NCBI GenBank assembly: GCA_964036275.1
Contig: OZ038436.1
Coordinates: forward strand, 13,419,904 to 13,483,903
Direction of reading: 5' to 3'
Source of the DNA: Litoditis marina
Lineage: Eukaryota > Nematoda > Chromadorea > Rhabditida > Rhabditidae
DNA: 64,000 nucleotides
Below the pieces are notes generated by a model. That model saw only the letters and a program-made list of their open reading frames with translations, had not been told where the DNA came from and did no database searches. This document shows positions 49,278 through 62,000 of the stretch, in pieces. A program made the translations under genes and the position numbers. Within the stretch, counting starts at the first letter, position 1; every line of letters starts with the position of its first letter.

Positions 49278-51127
49278 TCCGTCATTATTCATGTCTGCGC
49301 GACAATCAGATGAGTTTGATGTACAAAACCGACTCGAGTTGAATGAAATTTGAGAAACACAGAGTTTGCTGTATTTCCTCACAGTTTTCCGAGATCTGTT
49401 ATGCATGATGAGTGTATTTTAGAACATAAAATGTTCATAGCGCACTTTCAGGTTGGAAAATATTCTGAAAACCATATCTGGTTTGAAACTGCAATAAAGT
49501 TCGGAGAGCTGATGGTATAGGATGTGTAACCTGTCGGAAAGTTGGAGTTGGCGATAAAAGTGGCAGTTGGAAAGGGAGAAAAAGAGAAGAACAAATAGTT
49601 GAAACGACCACCATGTGTTCGGGATATGAACGCCCAGACACTAAACATTCATGAGATTTATAATCATTTGAAGAAGCACAAAAACCACTCAGTTGAACAG
49701 AACAAAAACAAGAAATATGTTTTTTGTGGTAAGGGCAGGAGCAGATGTTTTGCTGTTTACAGTTCACGAGTAATATTCACCGTTTCAAAAAAGTTTTTCC
49801 AAACTCATAATTTTAGTATGGCTTGTTGACGTACACGATGTAGCAACTTATATATGTGTGTAGCCCAGATGGTATAACGAATAATTGAAACTAAAATATG
49901 GAATATTCATGAAACGGGTTCTTCTGCATTTTTCGTACAATTTTGGCCGTAGTATTGTGTTCTGGTCAGGAATACTAAGTGGGTGCAATAATCTCGCAGC
50001 ATTTCTGCTCAAATCGTCCAGAATTTTATACAGAAAAATAATTTGAGAGGAAAACGGAAAATTATCCGCACATTTCAGAAAAGAAGTTTTTGGTATCACT
50101 CATTTCACTAACAACCATTACAACTACAACCTACAACCAATTCGGTTTGAATTCTAGTATTAATGTTATTTTACACGCTACTATCTCGGTTTAATTGTAC
50201 AACGTATATGGTGACTATACATAGATCAAGTGTGTATAAATGTGCTCTAGTAAGAGCAAACCACAACGGTGTTTTAGCCTGCCTCTGCAGTTCGCAACTC
50301 AGATTTGGTATCTCCTTATATATACCTTTTCTTGAATGTTAACAAGAGTTTAATGAAACGTTGTAATAAATTATTCCAAACGAAGAGTTTTGTACGAGAC
50401 GACAACTTAGCGCTGGCGGCAACATTATTTCCATCCAAAAACAAGACGAATCTCCTCCCCCCAGCTGCAGTCAAAAAAGGCAATGAGGGGATAGGCAGGA
50501 AAAACAACATTTCGACACTTGGCTGAGAGTGGTCGAGACAATGTTAGATCATTCCGACTCATTGATTCTCGAACTGTTCTTGTAAACAATCGTGCTCGTG
50601 GAAAACATGTTGTGATTTCATTAACATTCTCAAATATTGAAGTGTAAACTGCCTTTGAAACTTTGATTATGATGTTAGACCTGAATGCCCCGCTCGTATC
50701 AGAAAATTTGAACCTAAAACTTTAAGTTTGTGGGATATCTCCTTGATCTGATACCTGGCTCCAATTTAATATTCATAACTTTAACCCACTTATCACAGAA
50801 AGTCGGAATGTCATACCAGAAGTAGCCATTATTCTAAGTGTGTTTTGGAAAGAATGAAAGTGATGAGGCTGGGTTCAGCAATGGGGCAATATGGGGGCCG
50901 AATCGAAACAAACGAGAAAATTAGGTTAGCCGGCAGAACATCCCCGCTGTACGGAAGAAGCTCATTTTCTTAATTCCTCCTGAATTAAAATACTTGTTGT
51001 TTAGGTTTTATTATGGGAGCATAAACGAGGTCATAAGATGTTTCATTGATGAAGGCGACGGTCTTGGCGGATTCCAATAAATACTTAATATTATCCATGT
51101 TCTCCGTTTGCCGTTTGAACAATAAAA

Positions 51128-51292
51128 CCAGAGTACGTATGCTAGAAGATCCCGGCACCTTCATCCCATTCTGCGTCTCCTCAAACATACGCTATTTCTC
51201 TGCTCTTACATCCCGCCGGGATACGAGTTGCGCGAAACAGAGACGCAGGATCGGATAAAGGTAACGGGATCCTCTAGCATACGTACTCAGCA
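51128..51292. repeat. Inverted repeat in the intergenic region upstream of SLC17
   Basis: AGTACGTATGCTAGAAGATC at 51128-51150 pairs with GATCCTCTAGCATACGTACT near 51290, continuing inwards through CTGCGTCTC / GAGACGCAG. About 165 bp. The GAGACGCAGG and CCGGGATA motifs recur at 33640-33716, and related sequence occurs near 60525-60600. Confidence 0.7.
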
Positions 51293-51697
51293 AAGTCTAG
51301 GGTTTCTCACTGGTACGTTCGTGGATTTGGTTTCAGCCCCGTTTCGTTACCGTTCGAAATTTCTTCACCCATTTTGGTCCACAACTGAGATTCGAGAATT
51401 TCAAAGATCGAGTAGTTCTGAGTGACAGCTATGGAGGTGCCGGCCGTACTGTAAACGCAAAGTCTGAAAAATTCAGAGAGGGCGAGAGTTGAATACAAAG
51501 AGCTAAAGCGTAAAAGATAGAGAGAGAAAGGGGTAGAGAGAGAGTAAGAGAATAGAACTGAAAAAATATGAAAATAAGATTGATGAAAAAGAGAAATAGA
51601 GATGAAGAGTACACCGATCTGTTTTCTTATCTTAATCCGTTCTCATTCCATGTAGTTCTTATCTGTAATTCAATGCAATTGCTTCTGACGACGCAAC

Positions 51698-54600
51698 ATG
51701 CAGCAACCTCATGCTCGTAAGTTCACGTATTCTCACTTGTTTTGACACGTGATCTCAGTTTTTACACCTGATATCACACGTATTTACACGTGATCTTACT
51801 CACATTTGCATGCCAATACAGTAAATTTTCCACAGTTAGTCATGTTTCAGATCACAAAAACGGCTAAAGTGTTATCTTTTTTGCGGGGTTAGTCCTTTTT
51901 TATGGAAGAACAAAGACCAAACTATTAATGCTCAGCACGCAGAGTGTCGCCATACGTATGTAAACACAGAATGAGGAATGTTTCATCATTCGAAAATAAA
52001 AATCTAAAATAGAAAAAATAGAAATAGACTGAACCATTCTGAACATTTTCGACTTACTTTACTACCCAACAAAAAAGCAATTAAACTGATACAACAATCA
52101 AAAATACGTGTAGTGAGAAAACTCTTCTGGAATAATTGTTTCTGAAAAAGGACTGATCCACATAGAAAAAAACACATTGTCAAAAGTGTACTGTAGGTGT
52201 CCACGTCGATAATAGTAGGAACATAATGTTTTCAGCCCTGTTCCACTACCGTTCAAGACGTCTGCATCTACTTTTACTGGTGATGTTCGGTCTGTTCAAT
52301 TCACAATATATGAATACCAATCTGGCCATAACCATGACTTGTATGGTCAACTATACTGCAGTCGCACTGGAGCACGAGCAGTTGGAGTTGGAGCGCGATT
52401 CCCGCTCTGTTTCACTCGGGTGAGATGTTTGTAAGTTTATTAAAAAATGCCTGGGCTCATCTTCTTGTACGAGATTGCAAAATGCTTTTCCAGAAAGGTA
52501 AGATAATGTTCCGAAACTTTTTTTCGTTCATTTTTCCTTGTTACCCACCTTTTATGTGCACACATTTTGCTTTCTATTCGCCATATGAGCGCATTTCGAT
52601 CAAAGTCTGATGTACACCAGCTACCATTCTCACATTTCTTTTTTGATTAATAAAAGATAATAAATCACATTTCCACATGAAATTTGTATGAATTCATTCG
52701 ATAACATTGGTTATCAAAGCGCGAGTCACTGAACAAAAAACAGTGGCCCAAAAGTGACGACATCACATCTCGAATTGATTCAAAGAGTGATTTTACTGTT
52801 TTTCGTATGATTTCTCACAAACATACTACTTTTTGAGTAAGTTCAATTCCAATTCTCTAGTTTATCTTCCAACTTAATGCCTTGCAGTAATCTATGTCGA
52901 GAGAAAAGCCTCCTTCTCATGTGTATCGTTAACGTTTAATCGAGTAAGCAAAATATCTATTCTTCTAATCAGCTAAGGGCATCTTATTTCATTTTTTCAA
53001 CGTTTACCACCCACCTTCCCACTAGTTTCCAGGAGTAACTGAAGCCTAATCGAAACAACTTTTTTTTTAAGTTATTTACCGATGGGTAGTAGGAAACACA
53101 CTTTAACCTGGCAAGAGCTGGTGTTGCACTTTTCAGAAAATTGAAAAACTATTCTTGTTTTTGACTTTTCTTCGGGAATTTTATCTATTTTCCTTGTATA
53201 AACTGCCGAGTCAACATCAGTTCCCCGTCAGTATAGTCGGTCATTGGAAAAGTATAAGATTAGAGAGATTAGTACATAATCACGCGATTCACTACAAGAG
53301 AACTGGTGCCTCTTCATGTAAACATTGCGATACAAAGTCAAGCAGAAGCTCAAATTTAAAAAAAAAAAGTCTGTCGAGGGATTTCTGTTCTCTGAACTTT
53401 AGGTATCTATATCGGCCAGGTAAGAAAAAAGAATGACGTGGTCACATTTCTCTCATAATTGGTGCGAGAGACATAACTGAGAACAGCAGAATCATATAAA
53501 AAATATATGGGAACCTTAATGATCATCTAGTTCAGTATCATAACTTCAGTACACTTCGAAAACAGCTTGCTTCCGAAAGTGAAACCTGGGTCATTTGTTG
53601 TTTTGCACCACCCTGCATAATTCCTTATCAAAATGGACTGATATCAAAGAATGCCTTTTTTGCCCATAAAAAAGTGCAACGCTTTTTCACGATCGGTGAC
53701 AGAAAGGAAAAATCATTTTCGGGATTACCGAATTTCTCGTTTATTGAATGCAGAACTGAAAATTCACTGGCGCTATTTACCTTAAAGTCGTTTGCAAATA
53801 GTTCGTGGCTGTTGATCACAAATTTCGCATTGAGATCAAAGTGTATACCAATTCACATTTGTAATGAAAATGGTTCACACGTTTTCACGTTACTTTACAA
53901 TCAAAAAGGAGTACATTTGTATTTTTGTAACTTACTCTTCCAGCACCACCCCGAGTAATGCGTCTGACCTCATTGACGAGCCCCCACCCTCTCAGTGCGG
54001 AGCAGCCACCAGAGAAAACGGAACAGGGGGAGTTCTTGATTACGGGGTACGACCTTCTTTATTCTAAGTAAACACATGTCTTCAAACTAACGTAGAATAT
54101 GACGTGGAGCTTACCTGTACCCATCAAACAATTAGGTAAAATGATTGTCGTATTAAAAGTATTCAATGTTACTTGGTGTTTTCGAACTAGAACAACGTGA
54201 TTAAAGCATGACGACTATGTGGACCAATCCCGTGTCAACTGTCCCTTAAACTGCATTTGAAAAATGTATTGCAAATTAAAGGACTGAAGCGTTGGGATTG
54301 GACCACATAATCGTCCTTCTTCGAGTTCGTTAAAACCACAGCATTCAACTAGTACTGGTATTTCAGGGCTCGCTCGTTTGGGATGGTTCGGAGCAAAACT
54401 GGCTGTTCTCTGCCTCTTTCTGGGGTGCCGTCATAACAATTATTCCATCTATTATATTTGTTCAACGACTTTCTCCCAAATGGGTTTTCGCTGTTGCTAT
54501 AGGCAATAAGGTGTAGTTTATGTTATTTATGAACAATCTGTGTTGTAATTTGAGGTCCACTTCATTCATAGGTATTATATTCTAACAGAAATGCAGTAGG

Positions 54601-57600
54601 ATAAATCCATAAGCATGCCTTTTTTGCTCTTTTTTTGCTGAGAGCACACCTTACAGAATGGTTTCCATAGTCGCTGTATTCTGATTTTTGATCATATGAG
54701 CTGTTACAGCGTAGCCAGTACGCTGAGTGGCACATTCACGTGTATTCCTCTTATCTAGTAATTTAGCATCTGTTTTTGAAAGAAGTTATCGGGACATCAC
54801 AAAACGTTTTGTTAGCATAACTTCATTCTGCCAACAAAAATTTAGCTAGACCTCCTTCAAAATCCAAGGAGCTGCGCTGTTTTAGAGAGAGAAATATAGT
54901 ACAAGGAAAGTGTCATTGAACTGCCAAGTAACTCACCAGAGGCGGTTATTGATTCGTACAACCTCGTAGAGAGGTCACAACCAAATGCCATCAGACGTTG
55001 GTAGAATTTTTCATGTGAAGTTCACAAGGGATTTCTACCGCAACCACATTGGTTCGAGAACAGAAATTCAGCCTATTCACCTCATACATAGAACAACTTC
55101 ATCACTTGACTACGGTGCCACGGCCACCTCATAACTTCCAGGTTCTCATAAATGCACTAATACCGTTTCTCGCCGTTCACTATGGATTTCATGCTGTATT
55201 TGTGGCTCGTCTGATTTTAGGATTCGGAGAGGTGTTTTATTTCGAAGGTCATTGAGAGTGGAGATTTATTGATGTCTTTCCAGTTTACAAAAATATTTTG
55301 ATACTATAAGATGTGAACATTTGAATTTCAAAAGAATATAAACTATCAAAATCACTGAAATGTAGTGACAGTTTGAAAACGAGAATATGAACTTTGAAGG
55401 AAAATGTTTTTATCTCTCTATATTTTTATAATAAGAGTTTCACCCGTTCTAGCCTTTCATATATCCCTCCGTCAACACAATTGTTTCAAATTGGTTCCCA
55501 CTGGAGGAAAGAAGTACTGCTGTGGCTATTTTTACAACAGGTAAAGTCCTGATCTTGAAAAAATTGTTTTGAGCCCGTATCCAGGTGCATTTCGACACCA
55601 AAAGTTACGTATGGTGTACAGCATAATATGACTTCAAATATCTCAGGACGGTGGTATGAGAAATAGGTGTTTCATGTGAAATTCATCCAGTATTGGAATT
55701 CGTCCCATAAAGTTCATCACCCTTCTCGCATAGTTAGTGCTAACTCTAGCTTGTTTTGAGTGGTTTTTCGCGTACATGATCAAGTAACCATATTATTCCA
55801 GGTAACCAGTTAGCCATGTTCATTGGTAACCCCCTGGCTAGCTCCCTTTGCTCTTCCACTTGGGGATGGCCAGCCGTATTCTACTCCTCCGGTGGGTCAC
55901 GTAGTTTCATTCCATTTATTCTGTATTCGAGCGTGATGGTAGACCGAAACGTGAAAAAATACATACTTCGGTTCACGTCGTGAAACCCTGTGATACTTGC
56001 ACGTGTGTCAAGATTTGTTCACGATTAGTACTTTAGCACTCCTTTGCATATAGCCAAACTTGTTGCATTAGGAAAGAATCTTAAACTAGAAGTGTCCTGA
56101 TTGAAAACTTTGTATGAAAAACGTTTTTCTTACGAAAAAGTCTTTCACTAATTGTTTTACAGCGATTCTCGGATCATTGTGGATTGTTATGTGGTGTATG
56201 TTCTCGTCTAACTGTCCCGCTGAGTGTCGAGCAATCACAAATTTGGAGAAAAACTTTTTGCAACATACCAGCACAGTTCCTGATCTTGAGAATAAGGTGA
56301 GGTCATCATAGTACGTCAGAAATTTAGCTTTCTGTGATATTTAAAATTGAATATCAAGCACTTCCCAATCTCTCGCCATAGTTGCGTGGAGCGCCGACAA
56401 GGATTCAACAAACAAACAAACGTAAATATACTGTTAGTCAATTGCACAGACACGTTAAACATGATACACACGGCAGAACGCAGAAACGTGCAATGACAAA
56501 ATGCAGGAAATATTATTAAAATGCTAATTTTAAGTGACTATTGAACTGACTTCTAGTATACATTAGTAAGTACATTCCATACACCAATGAAAAGTACTAT
56601 ACTCTATACATGTGTGTTTCAGAAGGCCCCGGCGGTTCCTTGGTGTGCCATTCTGACCAATCCGGCCTTTCTCTCCCATCTATTTTGTACATATTGTATT
56701 TCTGTAGTGATCACGTTTATGCTCACCTATCTTCCCACTTATTTCAAAGATGTTCTGCTGCTTAGTGTGATGGCGGTAAGTATACAGTGGAAAAACATCG
56801 TTTTAGTTTGATATGAATAGACTAGGTAATATACAAACTCCTATTGAGAAGTTTGCCGCCAATGATTCGTAACTGAAAACTATCGTTACCCAGATTACAT
56901 ACGTAATTATGGTCATTATTTTGATATTTTCAGAACGGTCTTTTCACTTCTCTTCCAATGGTTTTCAACTTCTGTTTCAAACTGACTTGGGGAATGATTG
57001 TGGACAAACTGAAGCAAGCAAAGCTTCTGACTCTCACGCAGGCGGTTCGGTTGTCACAGTGCTTCCGTGAGTTGATTTTAATTTACAACCGTTTGCCAAC
57101 TTACCTGGCGCGGTGGTGGAATATTATTGCTCACAAATAAAACAGCATTACTTTCCTTTTTGTATGTATATGCTGTTTTAATTTTTTTTAAATCATGATA
57201 TCTCGTGAATTCATCTCAAGCGCAGCCTGAAAGTTCACAATACCTGGCCGATGCGATGCTTGAACATAATTATATTGGAAAAGCTTACCAACTCGAATTT
57301 TTCCGAAGATGGTTATAGCGATAGCTAGCAGGTCTTTAGAAGATTAAACTGCACCGCCCAAAGCTCTGAGGTTGAACTAGCGGTGTTCATCGAAATAATA
57401 CGAAACTTTCAGCAACTTTTGGCGTTGCACTCCCACTATTTCTTGTAATTCCGTTTGTGAGTTGCTCGACTCCCGTCCTAGCTCTCACTCTCCTTTGTAT
57501 ATCCAATATGTTCCTGGGAGCTCATACCAGGTTCGTTATTCATCTTTACAGTCGCACATTTTGGTCGTTTTTCTTCCGAATATAACTAACATCCCATCTC

Positions 57601-58533
57601 GTTTACAGGGAGAAATCGCATTCACACATATATTCAGTCACGTCTCCCTTGATTGGATTTTGAGTGAATTTCAATAATACCGTTGGTATTATTGAAATTG
57701 TTGTACGTTCAATGGCAAGTTAGTTGAACAACTTGTAATTGTTCCAATTCACGTATAACAAGGACTAACAGTTCATCAAGGTCCTACAAATGTAATTTCA
57801 CTTTCAGCGGCGCCTACACCTCTCTGCTATCGCTAGCCCCAGTGTACACTCCGACACTCTCCTCCATTAGTGTCAGTCTGTCCATGGTCGCGCAGTTGAC
57901 CACGCCCCTTTTGGTAGGCCAACTGAAGAGTACGGTGGGTGGCTTTGATTTTGTTAGATGCGAGATGGGATGAAACATTCATATAGTAGTGGCTCTATGA
58001 GTATGAGAGGACGCAGAAAGAAACTACACTCGTAGTTATATTTTCGTTTGCTCTAGTTTCGTATGCAAATCCCACTGTTATAACAAAAGTTTTGCTAAAC
58101 GCACTCAGTACAATATTGCAGGGAACAGTCGCTGAGTGGAACAACATACTACTCAGTGTGGCTGTACTTTCTACGCTGTCTGGAGTTCAGTTTCTGATCT
58201 ACGGTTCAGGTACTCGATCACCTTCTCAGAATTCCATTCTCCAAATGTTTGCCGAATCAAGATTATTCGAAGGCAAGCATGTCATGAAGACTGAAGCGAA
58301 CTTATACAGTTTCGCTTCGGTTTTGTGGCCTTCACATTTTAGATCTGATTTTTGTCGACACTATCTCAAGCAAAGATTCAAATTTGAAGTGTTTTTAACA
58401 CACCTCTGTTATTTTAGGGGAAGTACAGAAGTTTGCCTACTCAAAGACAGATAAAGAAAGGCCGGAAGATGAAATATTGCTCAAAGATATGCGAGTACAA
58501 AGCCTGCGAGCGGCATCCATATCTCAATTGTAA
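51698..58533 (+). CDS. SLC17-family (VGLUT/sialin/phosphate type) anion transporter, complete
   Basis: SLC17 proteins are major-facilitator carriers of organic anions or phosphate. Exons: 51698-51716, 52236-52419, 53944-54046, 54367-54510, 55142-55231, 55453-55540, 55802-55891, 56163-56296, 56623-56775, 56934-57066, 57413-57530, 57808-57934, 58122-58209, 58418-58533; 1587 nt, 528 residues, all phases consistent. Family marks: a first membrane helix around LLLLVMFGLFNSQY then NTNLAITMTCMVN; WLFSASFWGAVITIIPS; ARLILGFGEPFIYPS; SNWFPLEERSTAVAIFTTGN; TYLPTYFKDVLLLS; SNMFLGAHTSGAYTS; GTVAEWNNILLSVAVL; and the terminal GEVQ. The helix 1-2 loop has N-glycosylation sequons (NYT, NAS). A Pro replaces the usual Gly of the GxGEG motif. 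The start is MQQPHA, chosen because ATG...C|GTAAGT joins exon 2 in phase 1. The substrate cannot be assigned. Confidence 0.93.
54206..54321. repeat. MITE family B, copy 3, in the SLC17 gene
   Basis: Ends GACGACTATGTGGACCAATC and GATTGGACCACATAATCGTC are inverted repeats, with the same inner TTAAACTGCA / TGCAAATTAAA stem. It sits between SLC17 exons 3 and 4, ending about 45 bp before the acceptor of exon 4. Confidence 0.75.
56428..56561 (-). repeat. MITE family A, copy 6, inside the SLC17 gene
   Basis: Reverse orientation: ATACTGTTAGTCAATTGCAC, ACGTTAAACATGATACACA, CAGAAACGTGCAATGACAAA, and the end CTTCTAGTATA. It occupies the intron between SLC17 exons 8 and 9, so the family is spread over two genes. 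Confidence 0.72.
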
Positions 58534-58538
58534 ATAAA
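58533..58538 (+). terminator. Candidate poly(A) signal of the SLC17 gene
   Basis: AATAAA overlaps the last base of the TAA stop codon (58531-58533). If used, the 3' UTR would be only 15-30 nt. A weaker AATATAAA lies near 58600 and is an alternative. Confidence 0.45.
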
Positions 58539-59040
58539 CATTTTTATTTTCAGTTTTTTAACTTTCTCACTTTGATAGATTTGTAATAGAAAATACTCCA
58601 ATATAAAATTCATCAAAAAGTTCCGGGTTCACTATTTATTGGTTACCACCCAACCAAATACAGTTCGGACGAGTATGAAGAAAGTCAGTTAGCACAAATA
58701 ATCGGGACTTCTCCCACATTGTGGGTACTTCGCGGTTACGAGGAATTGGTTGGTATATGAACTTTCTACAAGTATTGTACTCAATATATTCGGGGCGAGA
58801 GAGGGAGAGATTGAGTAGAGGCAAGAAAGAGAGAAACATTCTCAGTTTTGAAAACACGATTACGATTACAGTCGACATATTGAAGACTCTCATTTCTCGA
58901 AACATTTCATAGTTAGAGAACTGGAGAAGTTAGATGAAAATCCTCACAAACTGAAAATGTTTCTCGATGCAAGCTACGAACTACGATTGTAGGAACACAA
59001 ATAGAAAGTGTGGCATGAATGTAGTTATTCATAAATCGAG
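58534..59040. other. Convergent intergenic region between SLC17 and histidase
   Basis: About 0.5 kb of AT-rich sequence holding both 3' UTRs. It has a short GA patch at 58795-58840 and no other feature seen. Confidence 0.6.
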
Positions 59041-62000
59041 TTATTCCTCCGCCTCCTCTCTGGACACCACTTGGTCAGCCCGCACGATGCCGGTGGGCGT
59101 CTTGGCGTCGGAGCGGAGCGCGTCCGGGTCAAGAGCTTCCATCTCGCCCAGAGTGACCAGATGAGGAGCTACCGCCTCCCACACCTAATCATATTATTCA
59201 TTAAATTATAAGAAAACTAGGAAGTTGAAACTACTATACAAAACCACGTTGCTCGTGTAAACAAGCTCAACTAACTGGTGATATCAGGCTACTTTAGTAA
59301 TTTATAAAAGAAAAAAGTCCATAACACAATAATAATATTTAGAATGATTGCGCATAGGTTATACCAGAGTTTGAAAATATCTAGTTCTCTAATAATCTCC
59401 ATTTTTCTATCCATTTATTGGTCTACCACACCTAAACTAACACAATCGGATGTGGTAAAGGCAGAATTTCAGAGTAGTGTACTTCACCCGGAGAAGTACA
59501 CTACTTTTCAGTTAAGACTAAACATCTTTTTTTTCGGTTTGAGCCGTTTTTGTCTAATCTGATGTGTCAAAATTCTCTGTATGTTCACCTTGTTCTCTCT
59601 CAGCAGCTCTACAACGGCATCGATTTCTGGCTGCATAACTCTGTCCTCGTTGATTGGCTCGCTCACCGAGCGTACCAGTTGATACACCTGAAATCAAGTT
59701 TATACTGGTTTTTTTTATTAGTATTTTAGTGTTTGTTGTATTTTTTTTTGTATAGTGTAGTGTTAAAGTGTTTGTTGTATTTTGATCTGGCTGACCGTTC
59801 AATGTCACGACCGGGACCAAACTACAAACACAGCGGAATAGGACCAGATACACCGTATAGGCCTCCTTTTAAGAAAGTTTCTACGGTACGGTCCTATATC
59901 TCTCAGGTAAAAGTTACAGGCCTAAAATAGGCTAAATCCAGGGAAATTAAGGAAAATATAAATGGCTGGATTAGAACCAAATTAGGCTTGTCGGCACCTA
60001 AGTTAGCCTGGTAGACACCTATTTTAGGTCTGTAGTCACCTATTTCAGGCCTGTAGCCCCTATTTTAAACTGGAATTAACCTATTTTAGGCTTGTAGCCA
60101 CCTATTTCAGGCATTCGTAAAAAAAATAAATTTTGCGTGTTACAAGCCCAAAATAGGTTAATTACAGCTCAAACTAGGGGCTACAGGCCTGCAATAGGTG
60201 TCTACCAGGCAAAATTAGGTGTCTACCAGGCTAAATCAGGTGCCGACAAGCCTAAAATAGGTGCCGACAAGCCTAATTCGGTTCTAATCCAGCCATTTCG
60301 ATTTTGCTAAATTTCCATGGATTTAGCCTATTTTAGGCTCGTAGTTTTCATCCTTGCTATACGGTGTAAAAGGAGGCCTATACGGTGTAGGCCTGCTTTG
60401 GAAAGAAGAACACTATATTGTCGGATCGCTGTTCTACTACAAAACCGACAGGTATCCTGACAGAAGATGTTTAGCTTAGGTGAACAAGTTTTCTATACTT
60501 TGTGGGCCCTAACTCTTTTCATGGTCTTCACATCTTACCGGGATACAAGCCTTGCAAAACAGTGTGTGAAACGAGAGACGGAGAGTTTTGAACCGGGAAA
60601 ATGCACATGTGCTCAGGATGTTAGCGTCACACGTACCTTATTAAGAGGAGCAGTCGAGACTAGTGGTTTGAGGAACTCCATACCTTGACAGGCTGCGAGT
60701 AGCTCCATCGCCAACACTGAAAGATATCATCATGATGAACATATTAAAAAACTAATAATTTTGTAAACGTTTCTACCAATAAGAGTTTTCCATCTATTTT
60801 CAGCTCAACTACTTTTCCGAACTGGTTGTGTTCAGTATTCATTAGTTGCTAAATCCCAGGTCGATTACAAATTGTATATTTTACTTATAAGTTCTCATCT
60901 ACCACTCGCATTCTAGTTCATGATTAAGATTCACAATTGAAAGTGTACTCACCTGCTTCCACGTGTTCTACGACCGTGAGCGCCTTTCTGGCGGCGAATC
61001 CTCCCATGCTGACATGATCCTCCTGGTTACAAGAGGTTGGAATACTGTCCACCGAGGAGGGGTGGCACAGAACCTTGTTCTCGGACACTACAAATGAGAT
61101 TGAGTTGGTGTTGAGTTGATCAAAGATGTAGAATGAGAACAAAACTTTAATATACTTCGAAATCGACCATTGTTTACTATAATTACAATTTGTGATTAAG
61201 ATTTATAGGTTCGTCATACGTAGAGAAATCAATCGTGACCAATATTTCTGTCAACCACGACCGTCCTAGATCGCGAGACTCGCATTACGGCGGTGTGAGT
61301 CATGATTGAAGAAATAGCGTGTACTTGAAGAGACCCAGGCTGAGGTGTGGAGGCCGGGATATTCTCAGTTACGGCTCATTTACGGAGTGACCGACCCAGA
61401 CTGGCGGCACAGCACTGTACAATCATGAATCCGGAGTTGAGTCCTCCATCTGGGGTGAGGAAGGTGGGGAGACCACTGAGTTCGTGGTTGACCAGACGCT
61501 CCAGACGACGTTCGCTCATTTGGGCCAGCTCGTGCACGCCAATCGCCAGATAGTCAAGAACCTAGAGTAATTTTTGTTTGTTCATATCATCTTCATCTCA
61601 TGTTAAAGAAGGACGATTATGTGGACCAGTCCCGTGTCAACGGTCCTTTAAACTGCGATTGAAAAATGTATTGCAGTTTAGAGGACTGAAGCGTTGGGGT
61701 TGGACCACATAATCGTCCTTCTTTAAGCAACATGGAAGTTGTTTTCATTCATTCCCGGCGCGCAAGCAATCCGCCGCGAGCCTCATGAGATTATCTCATG
61801 AGTCTGATCAACTTCTCATGAGATTCTATTTATCACTATTATACAACATTATACATTCTACAACATAAAAACCTACACATGAGATGTTCATAAGATTCTC
61901 ATCATAAAGATCATAAGAGCTTCTCACAAGGTTTGAATGATTGTTTTGCTGCCTATTCAACCTGTTTACCTTAGCCGGGTACTCTCCGTGGAAGTTTCCG

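Larger units (their letters stand above)
48648..51697. other. Divergent intergenic region between unc-53 and SLC17
   Basis: About 3 kb between the two starts. It contains family E copy 4 (48904), the 17-C run (49261), the inverted repeat at 51128-51292 and a GA tract at 51510-51610. Promoters of both genes presumably lie here, but I recognise no specific promoter element. Confidence 0.6.
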
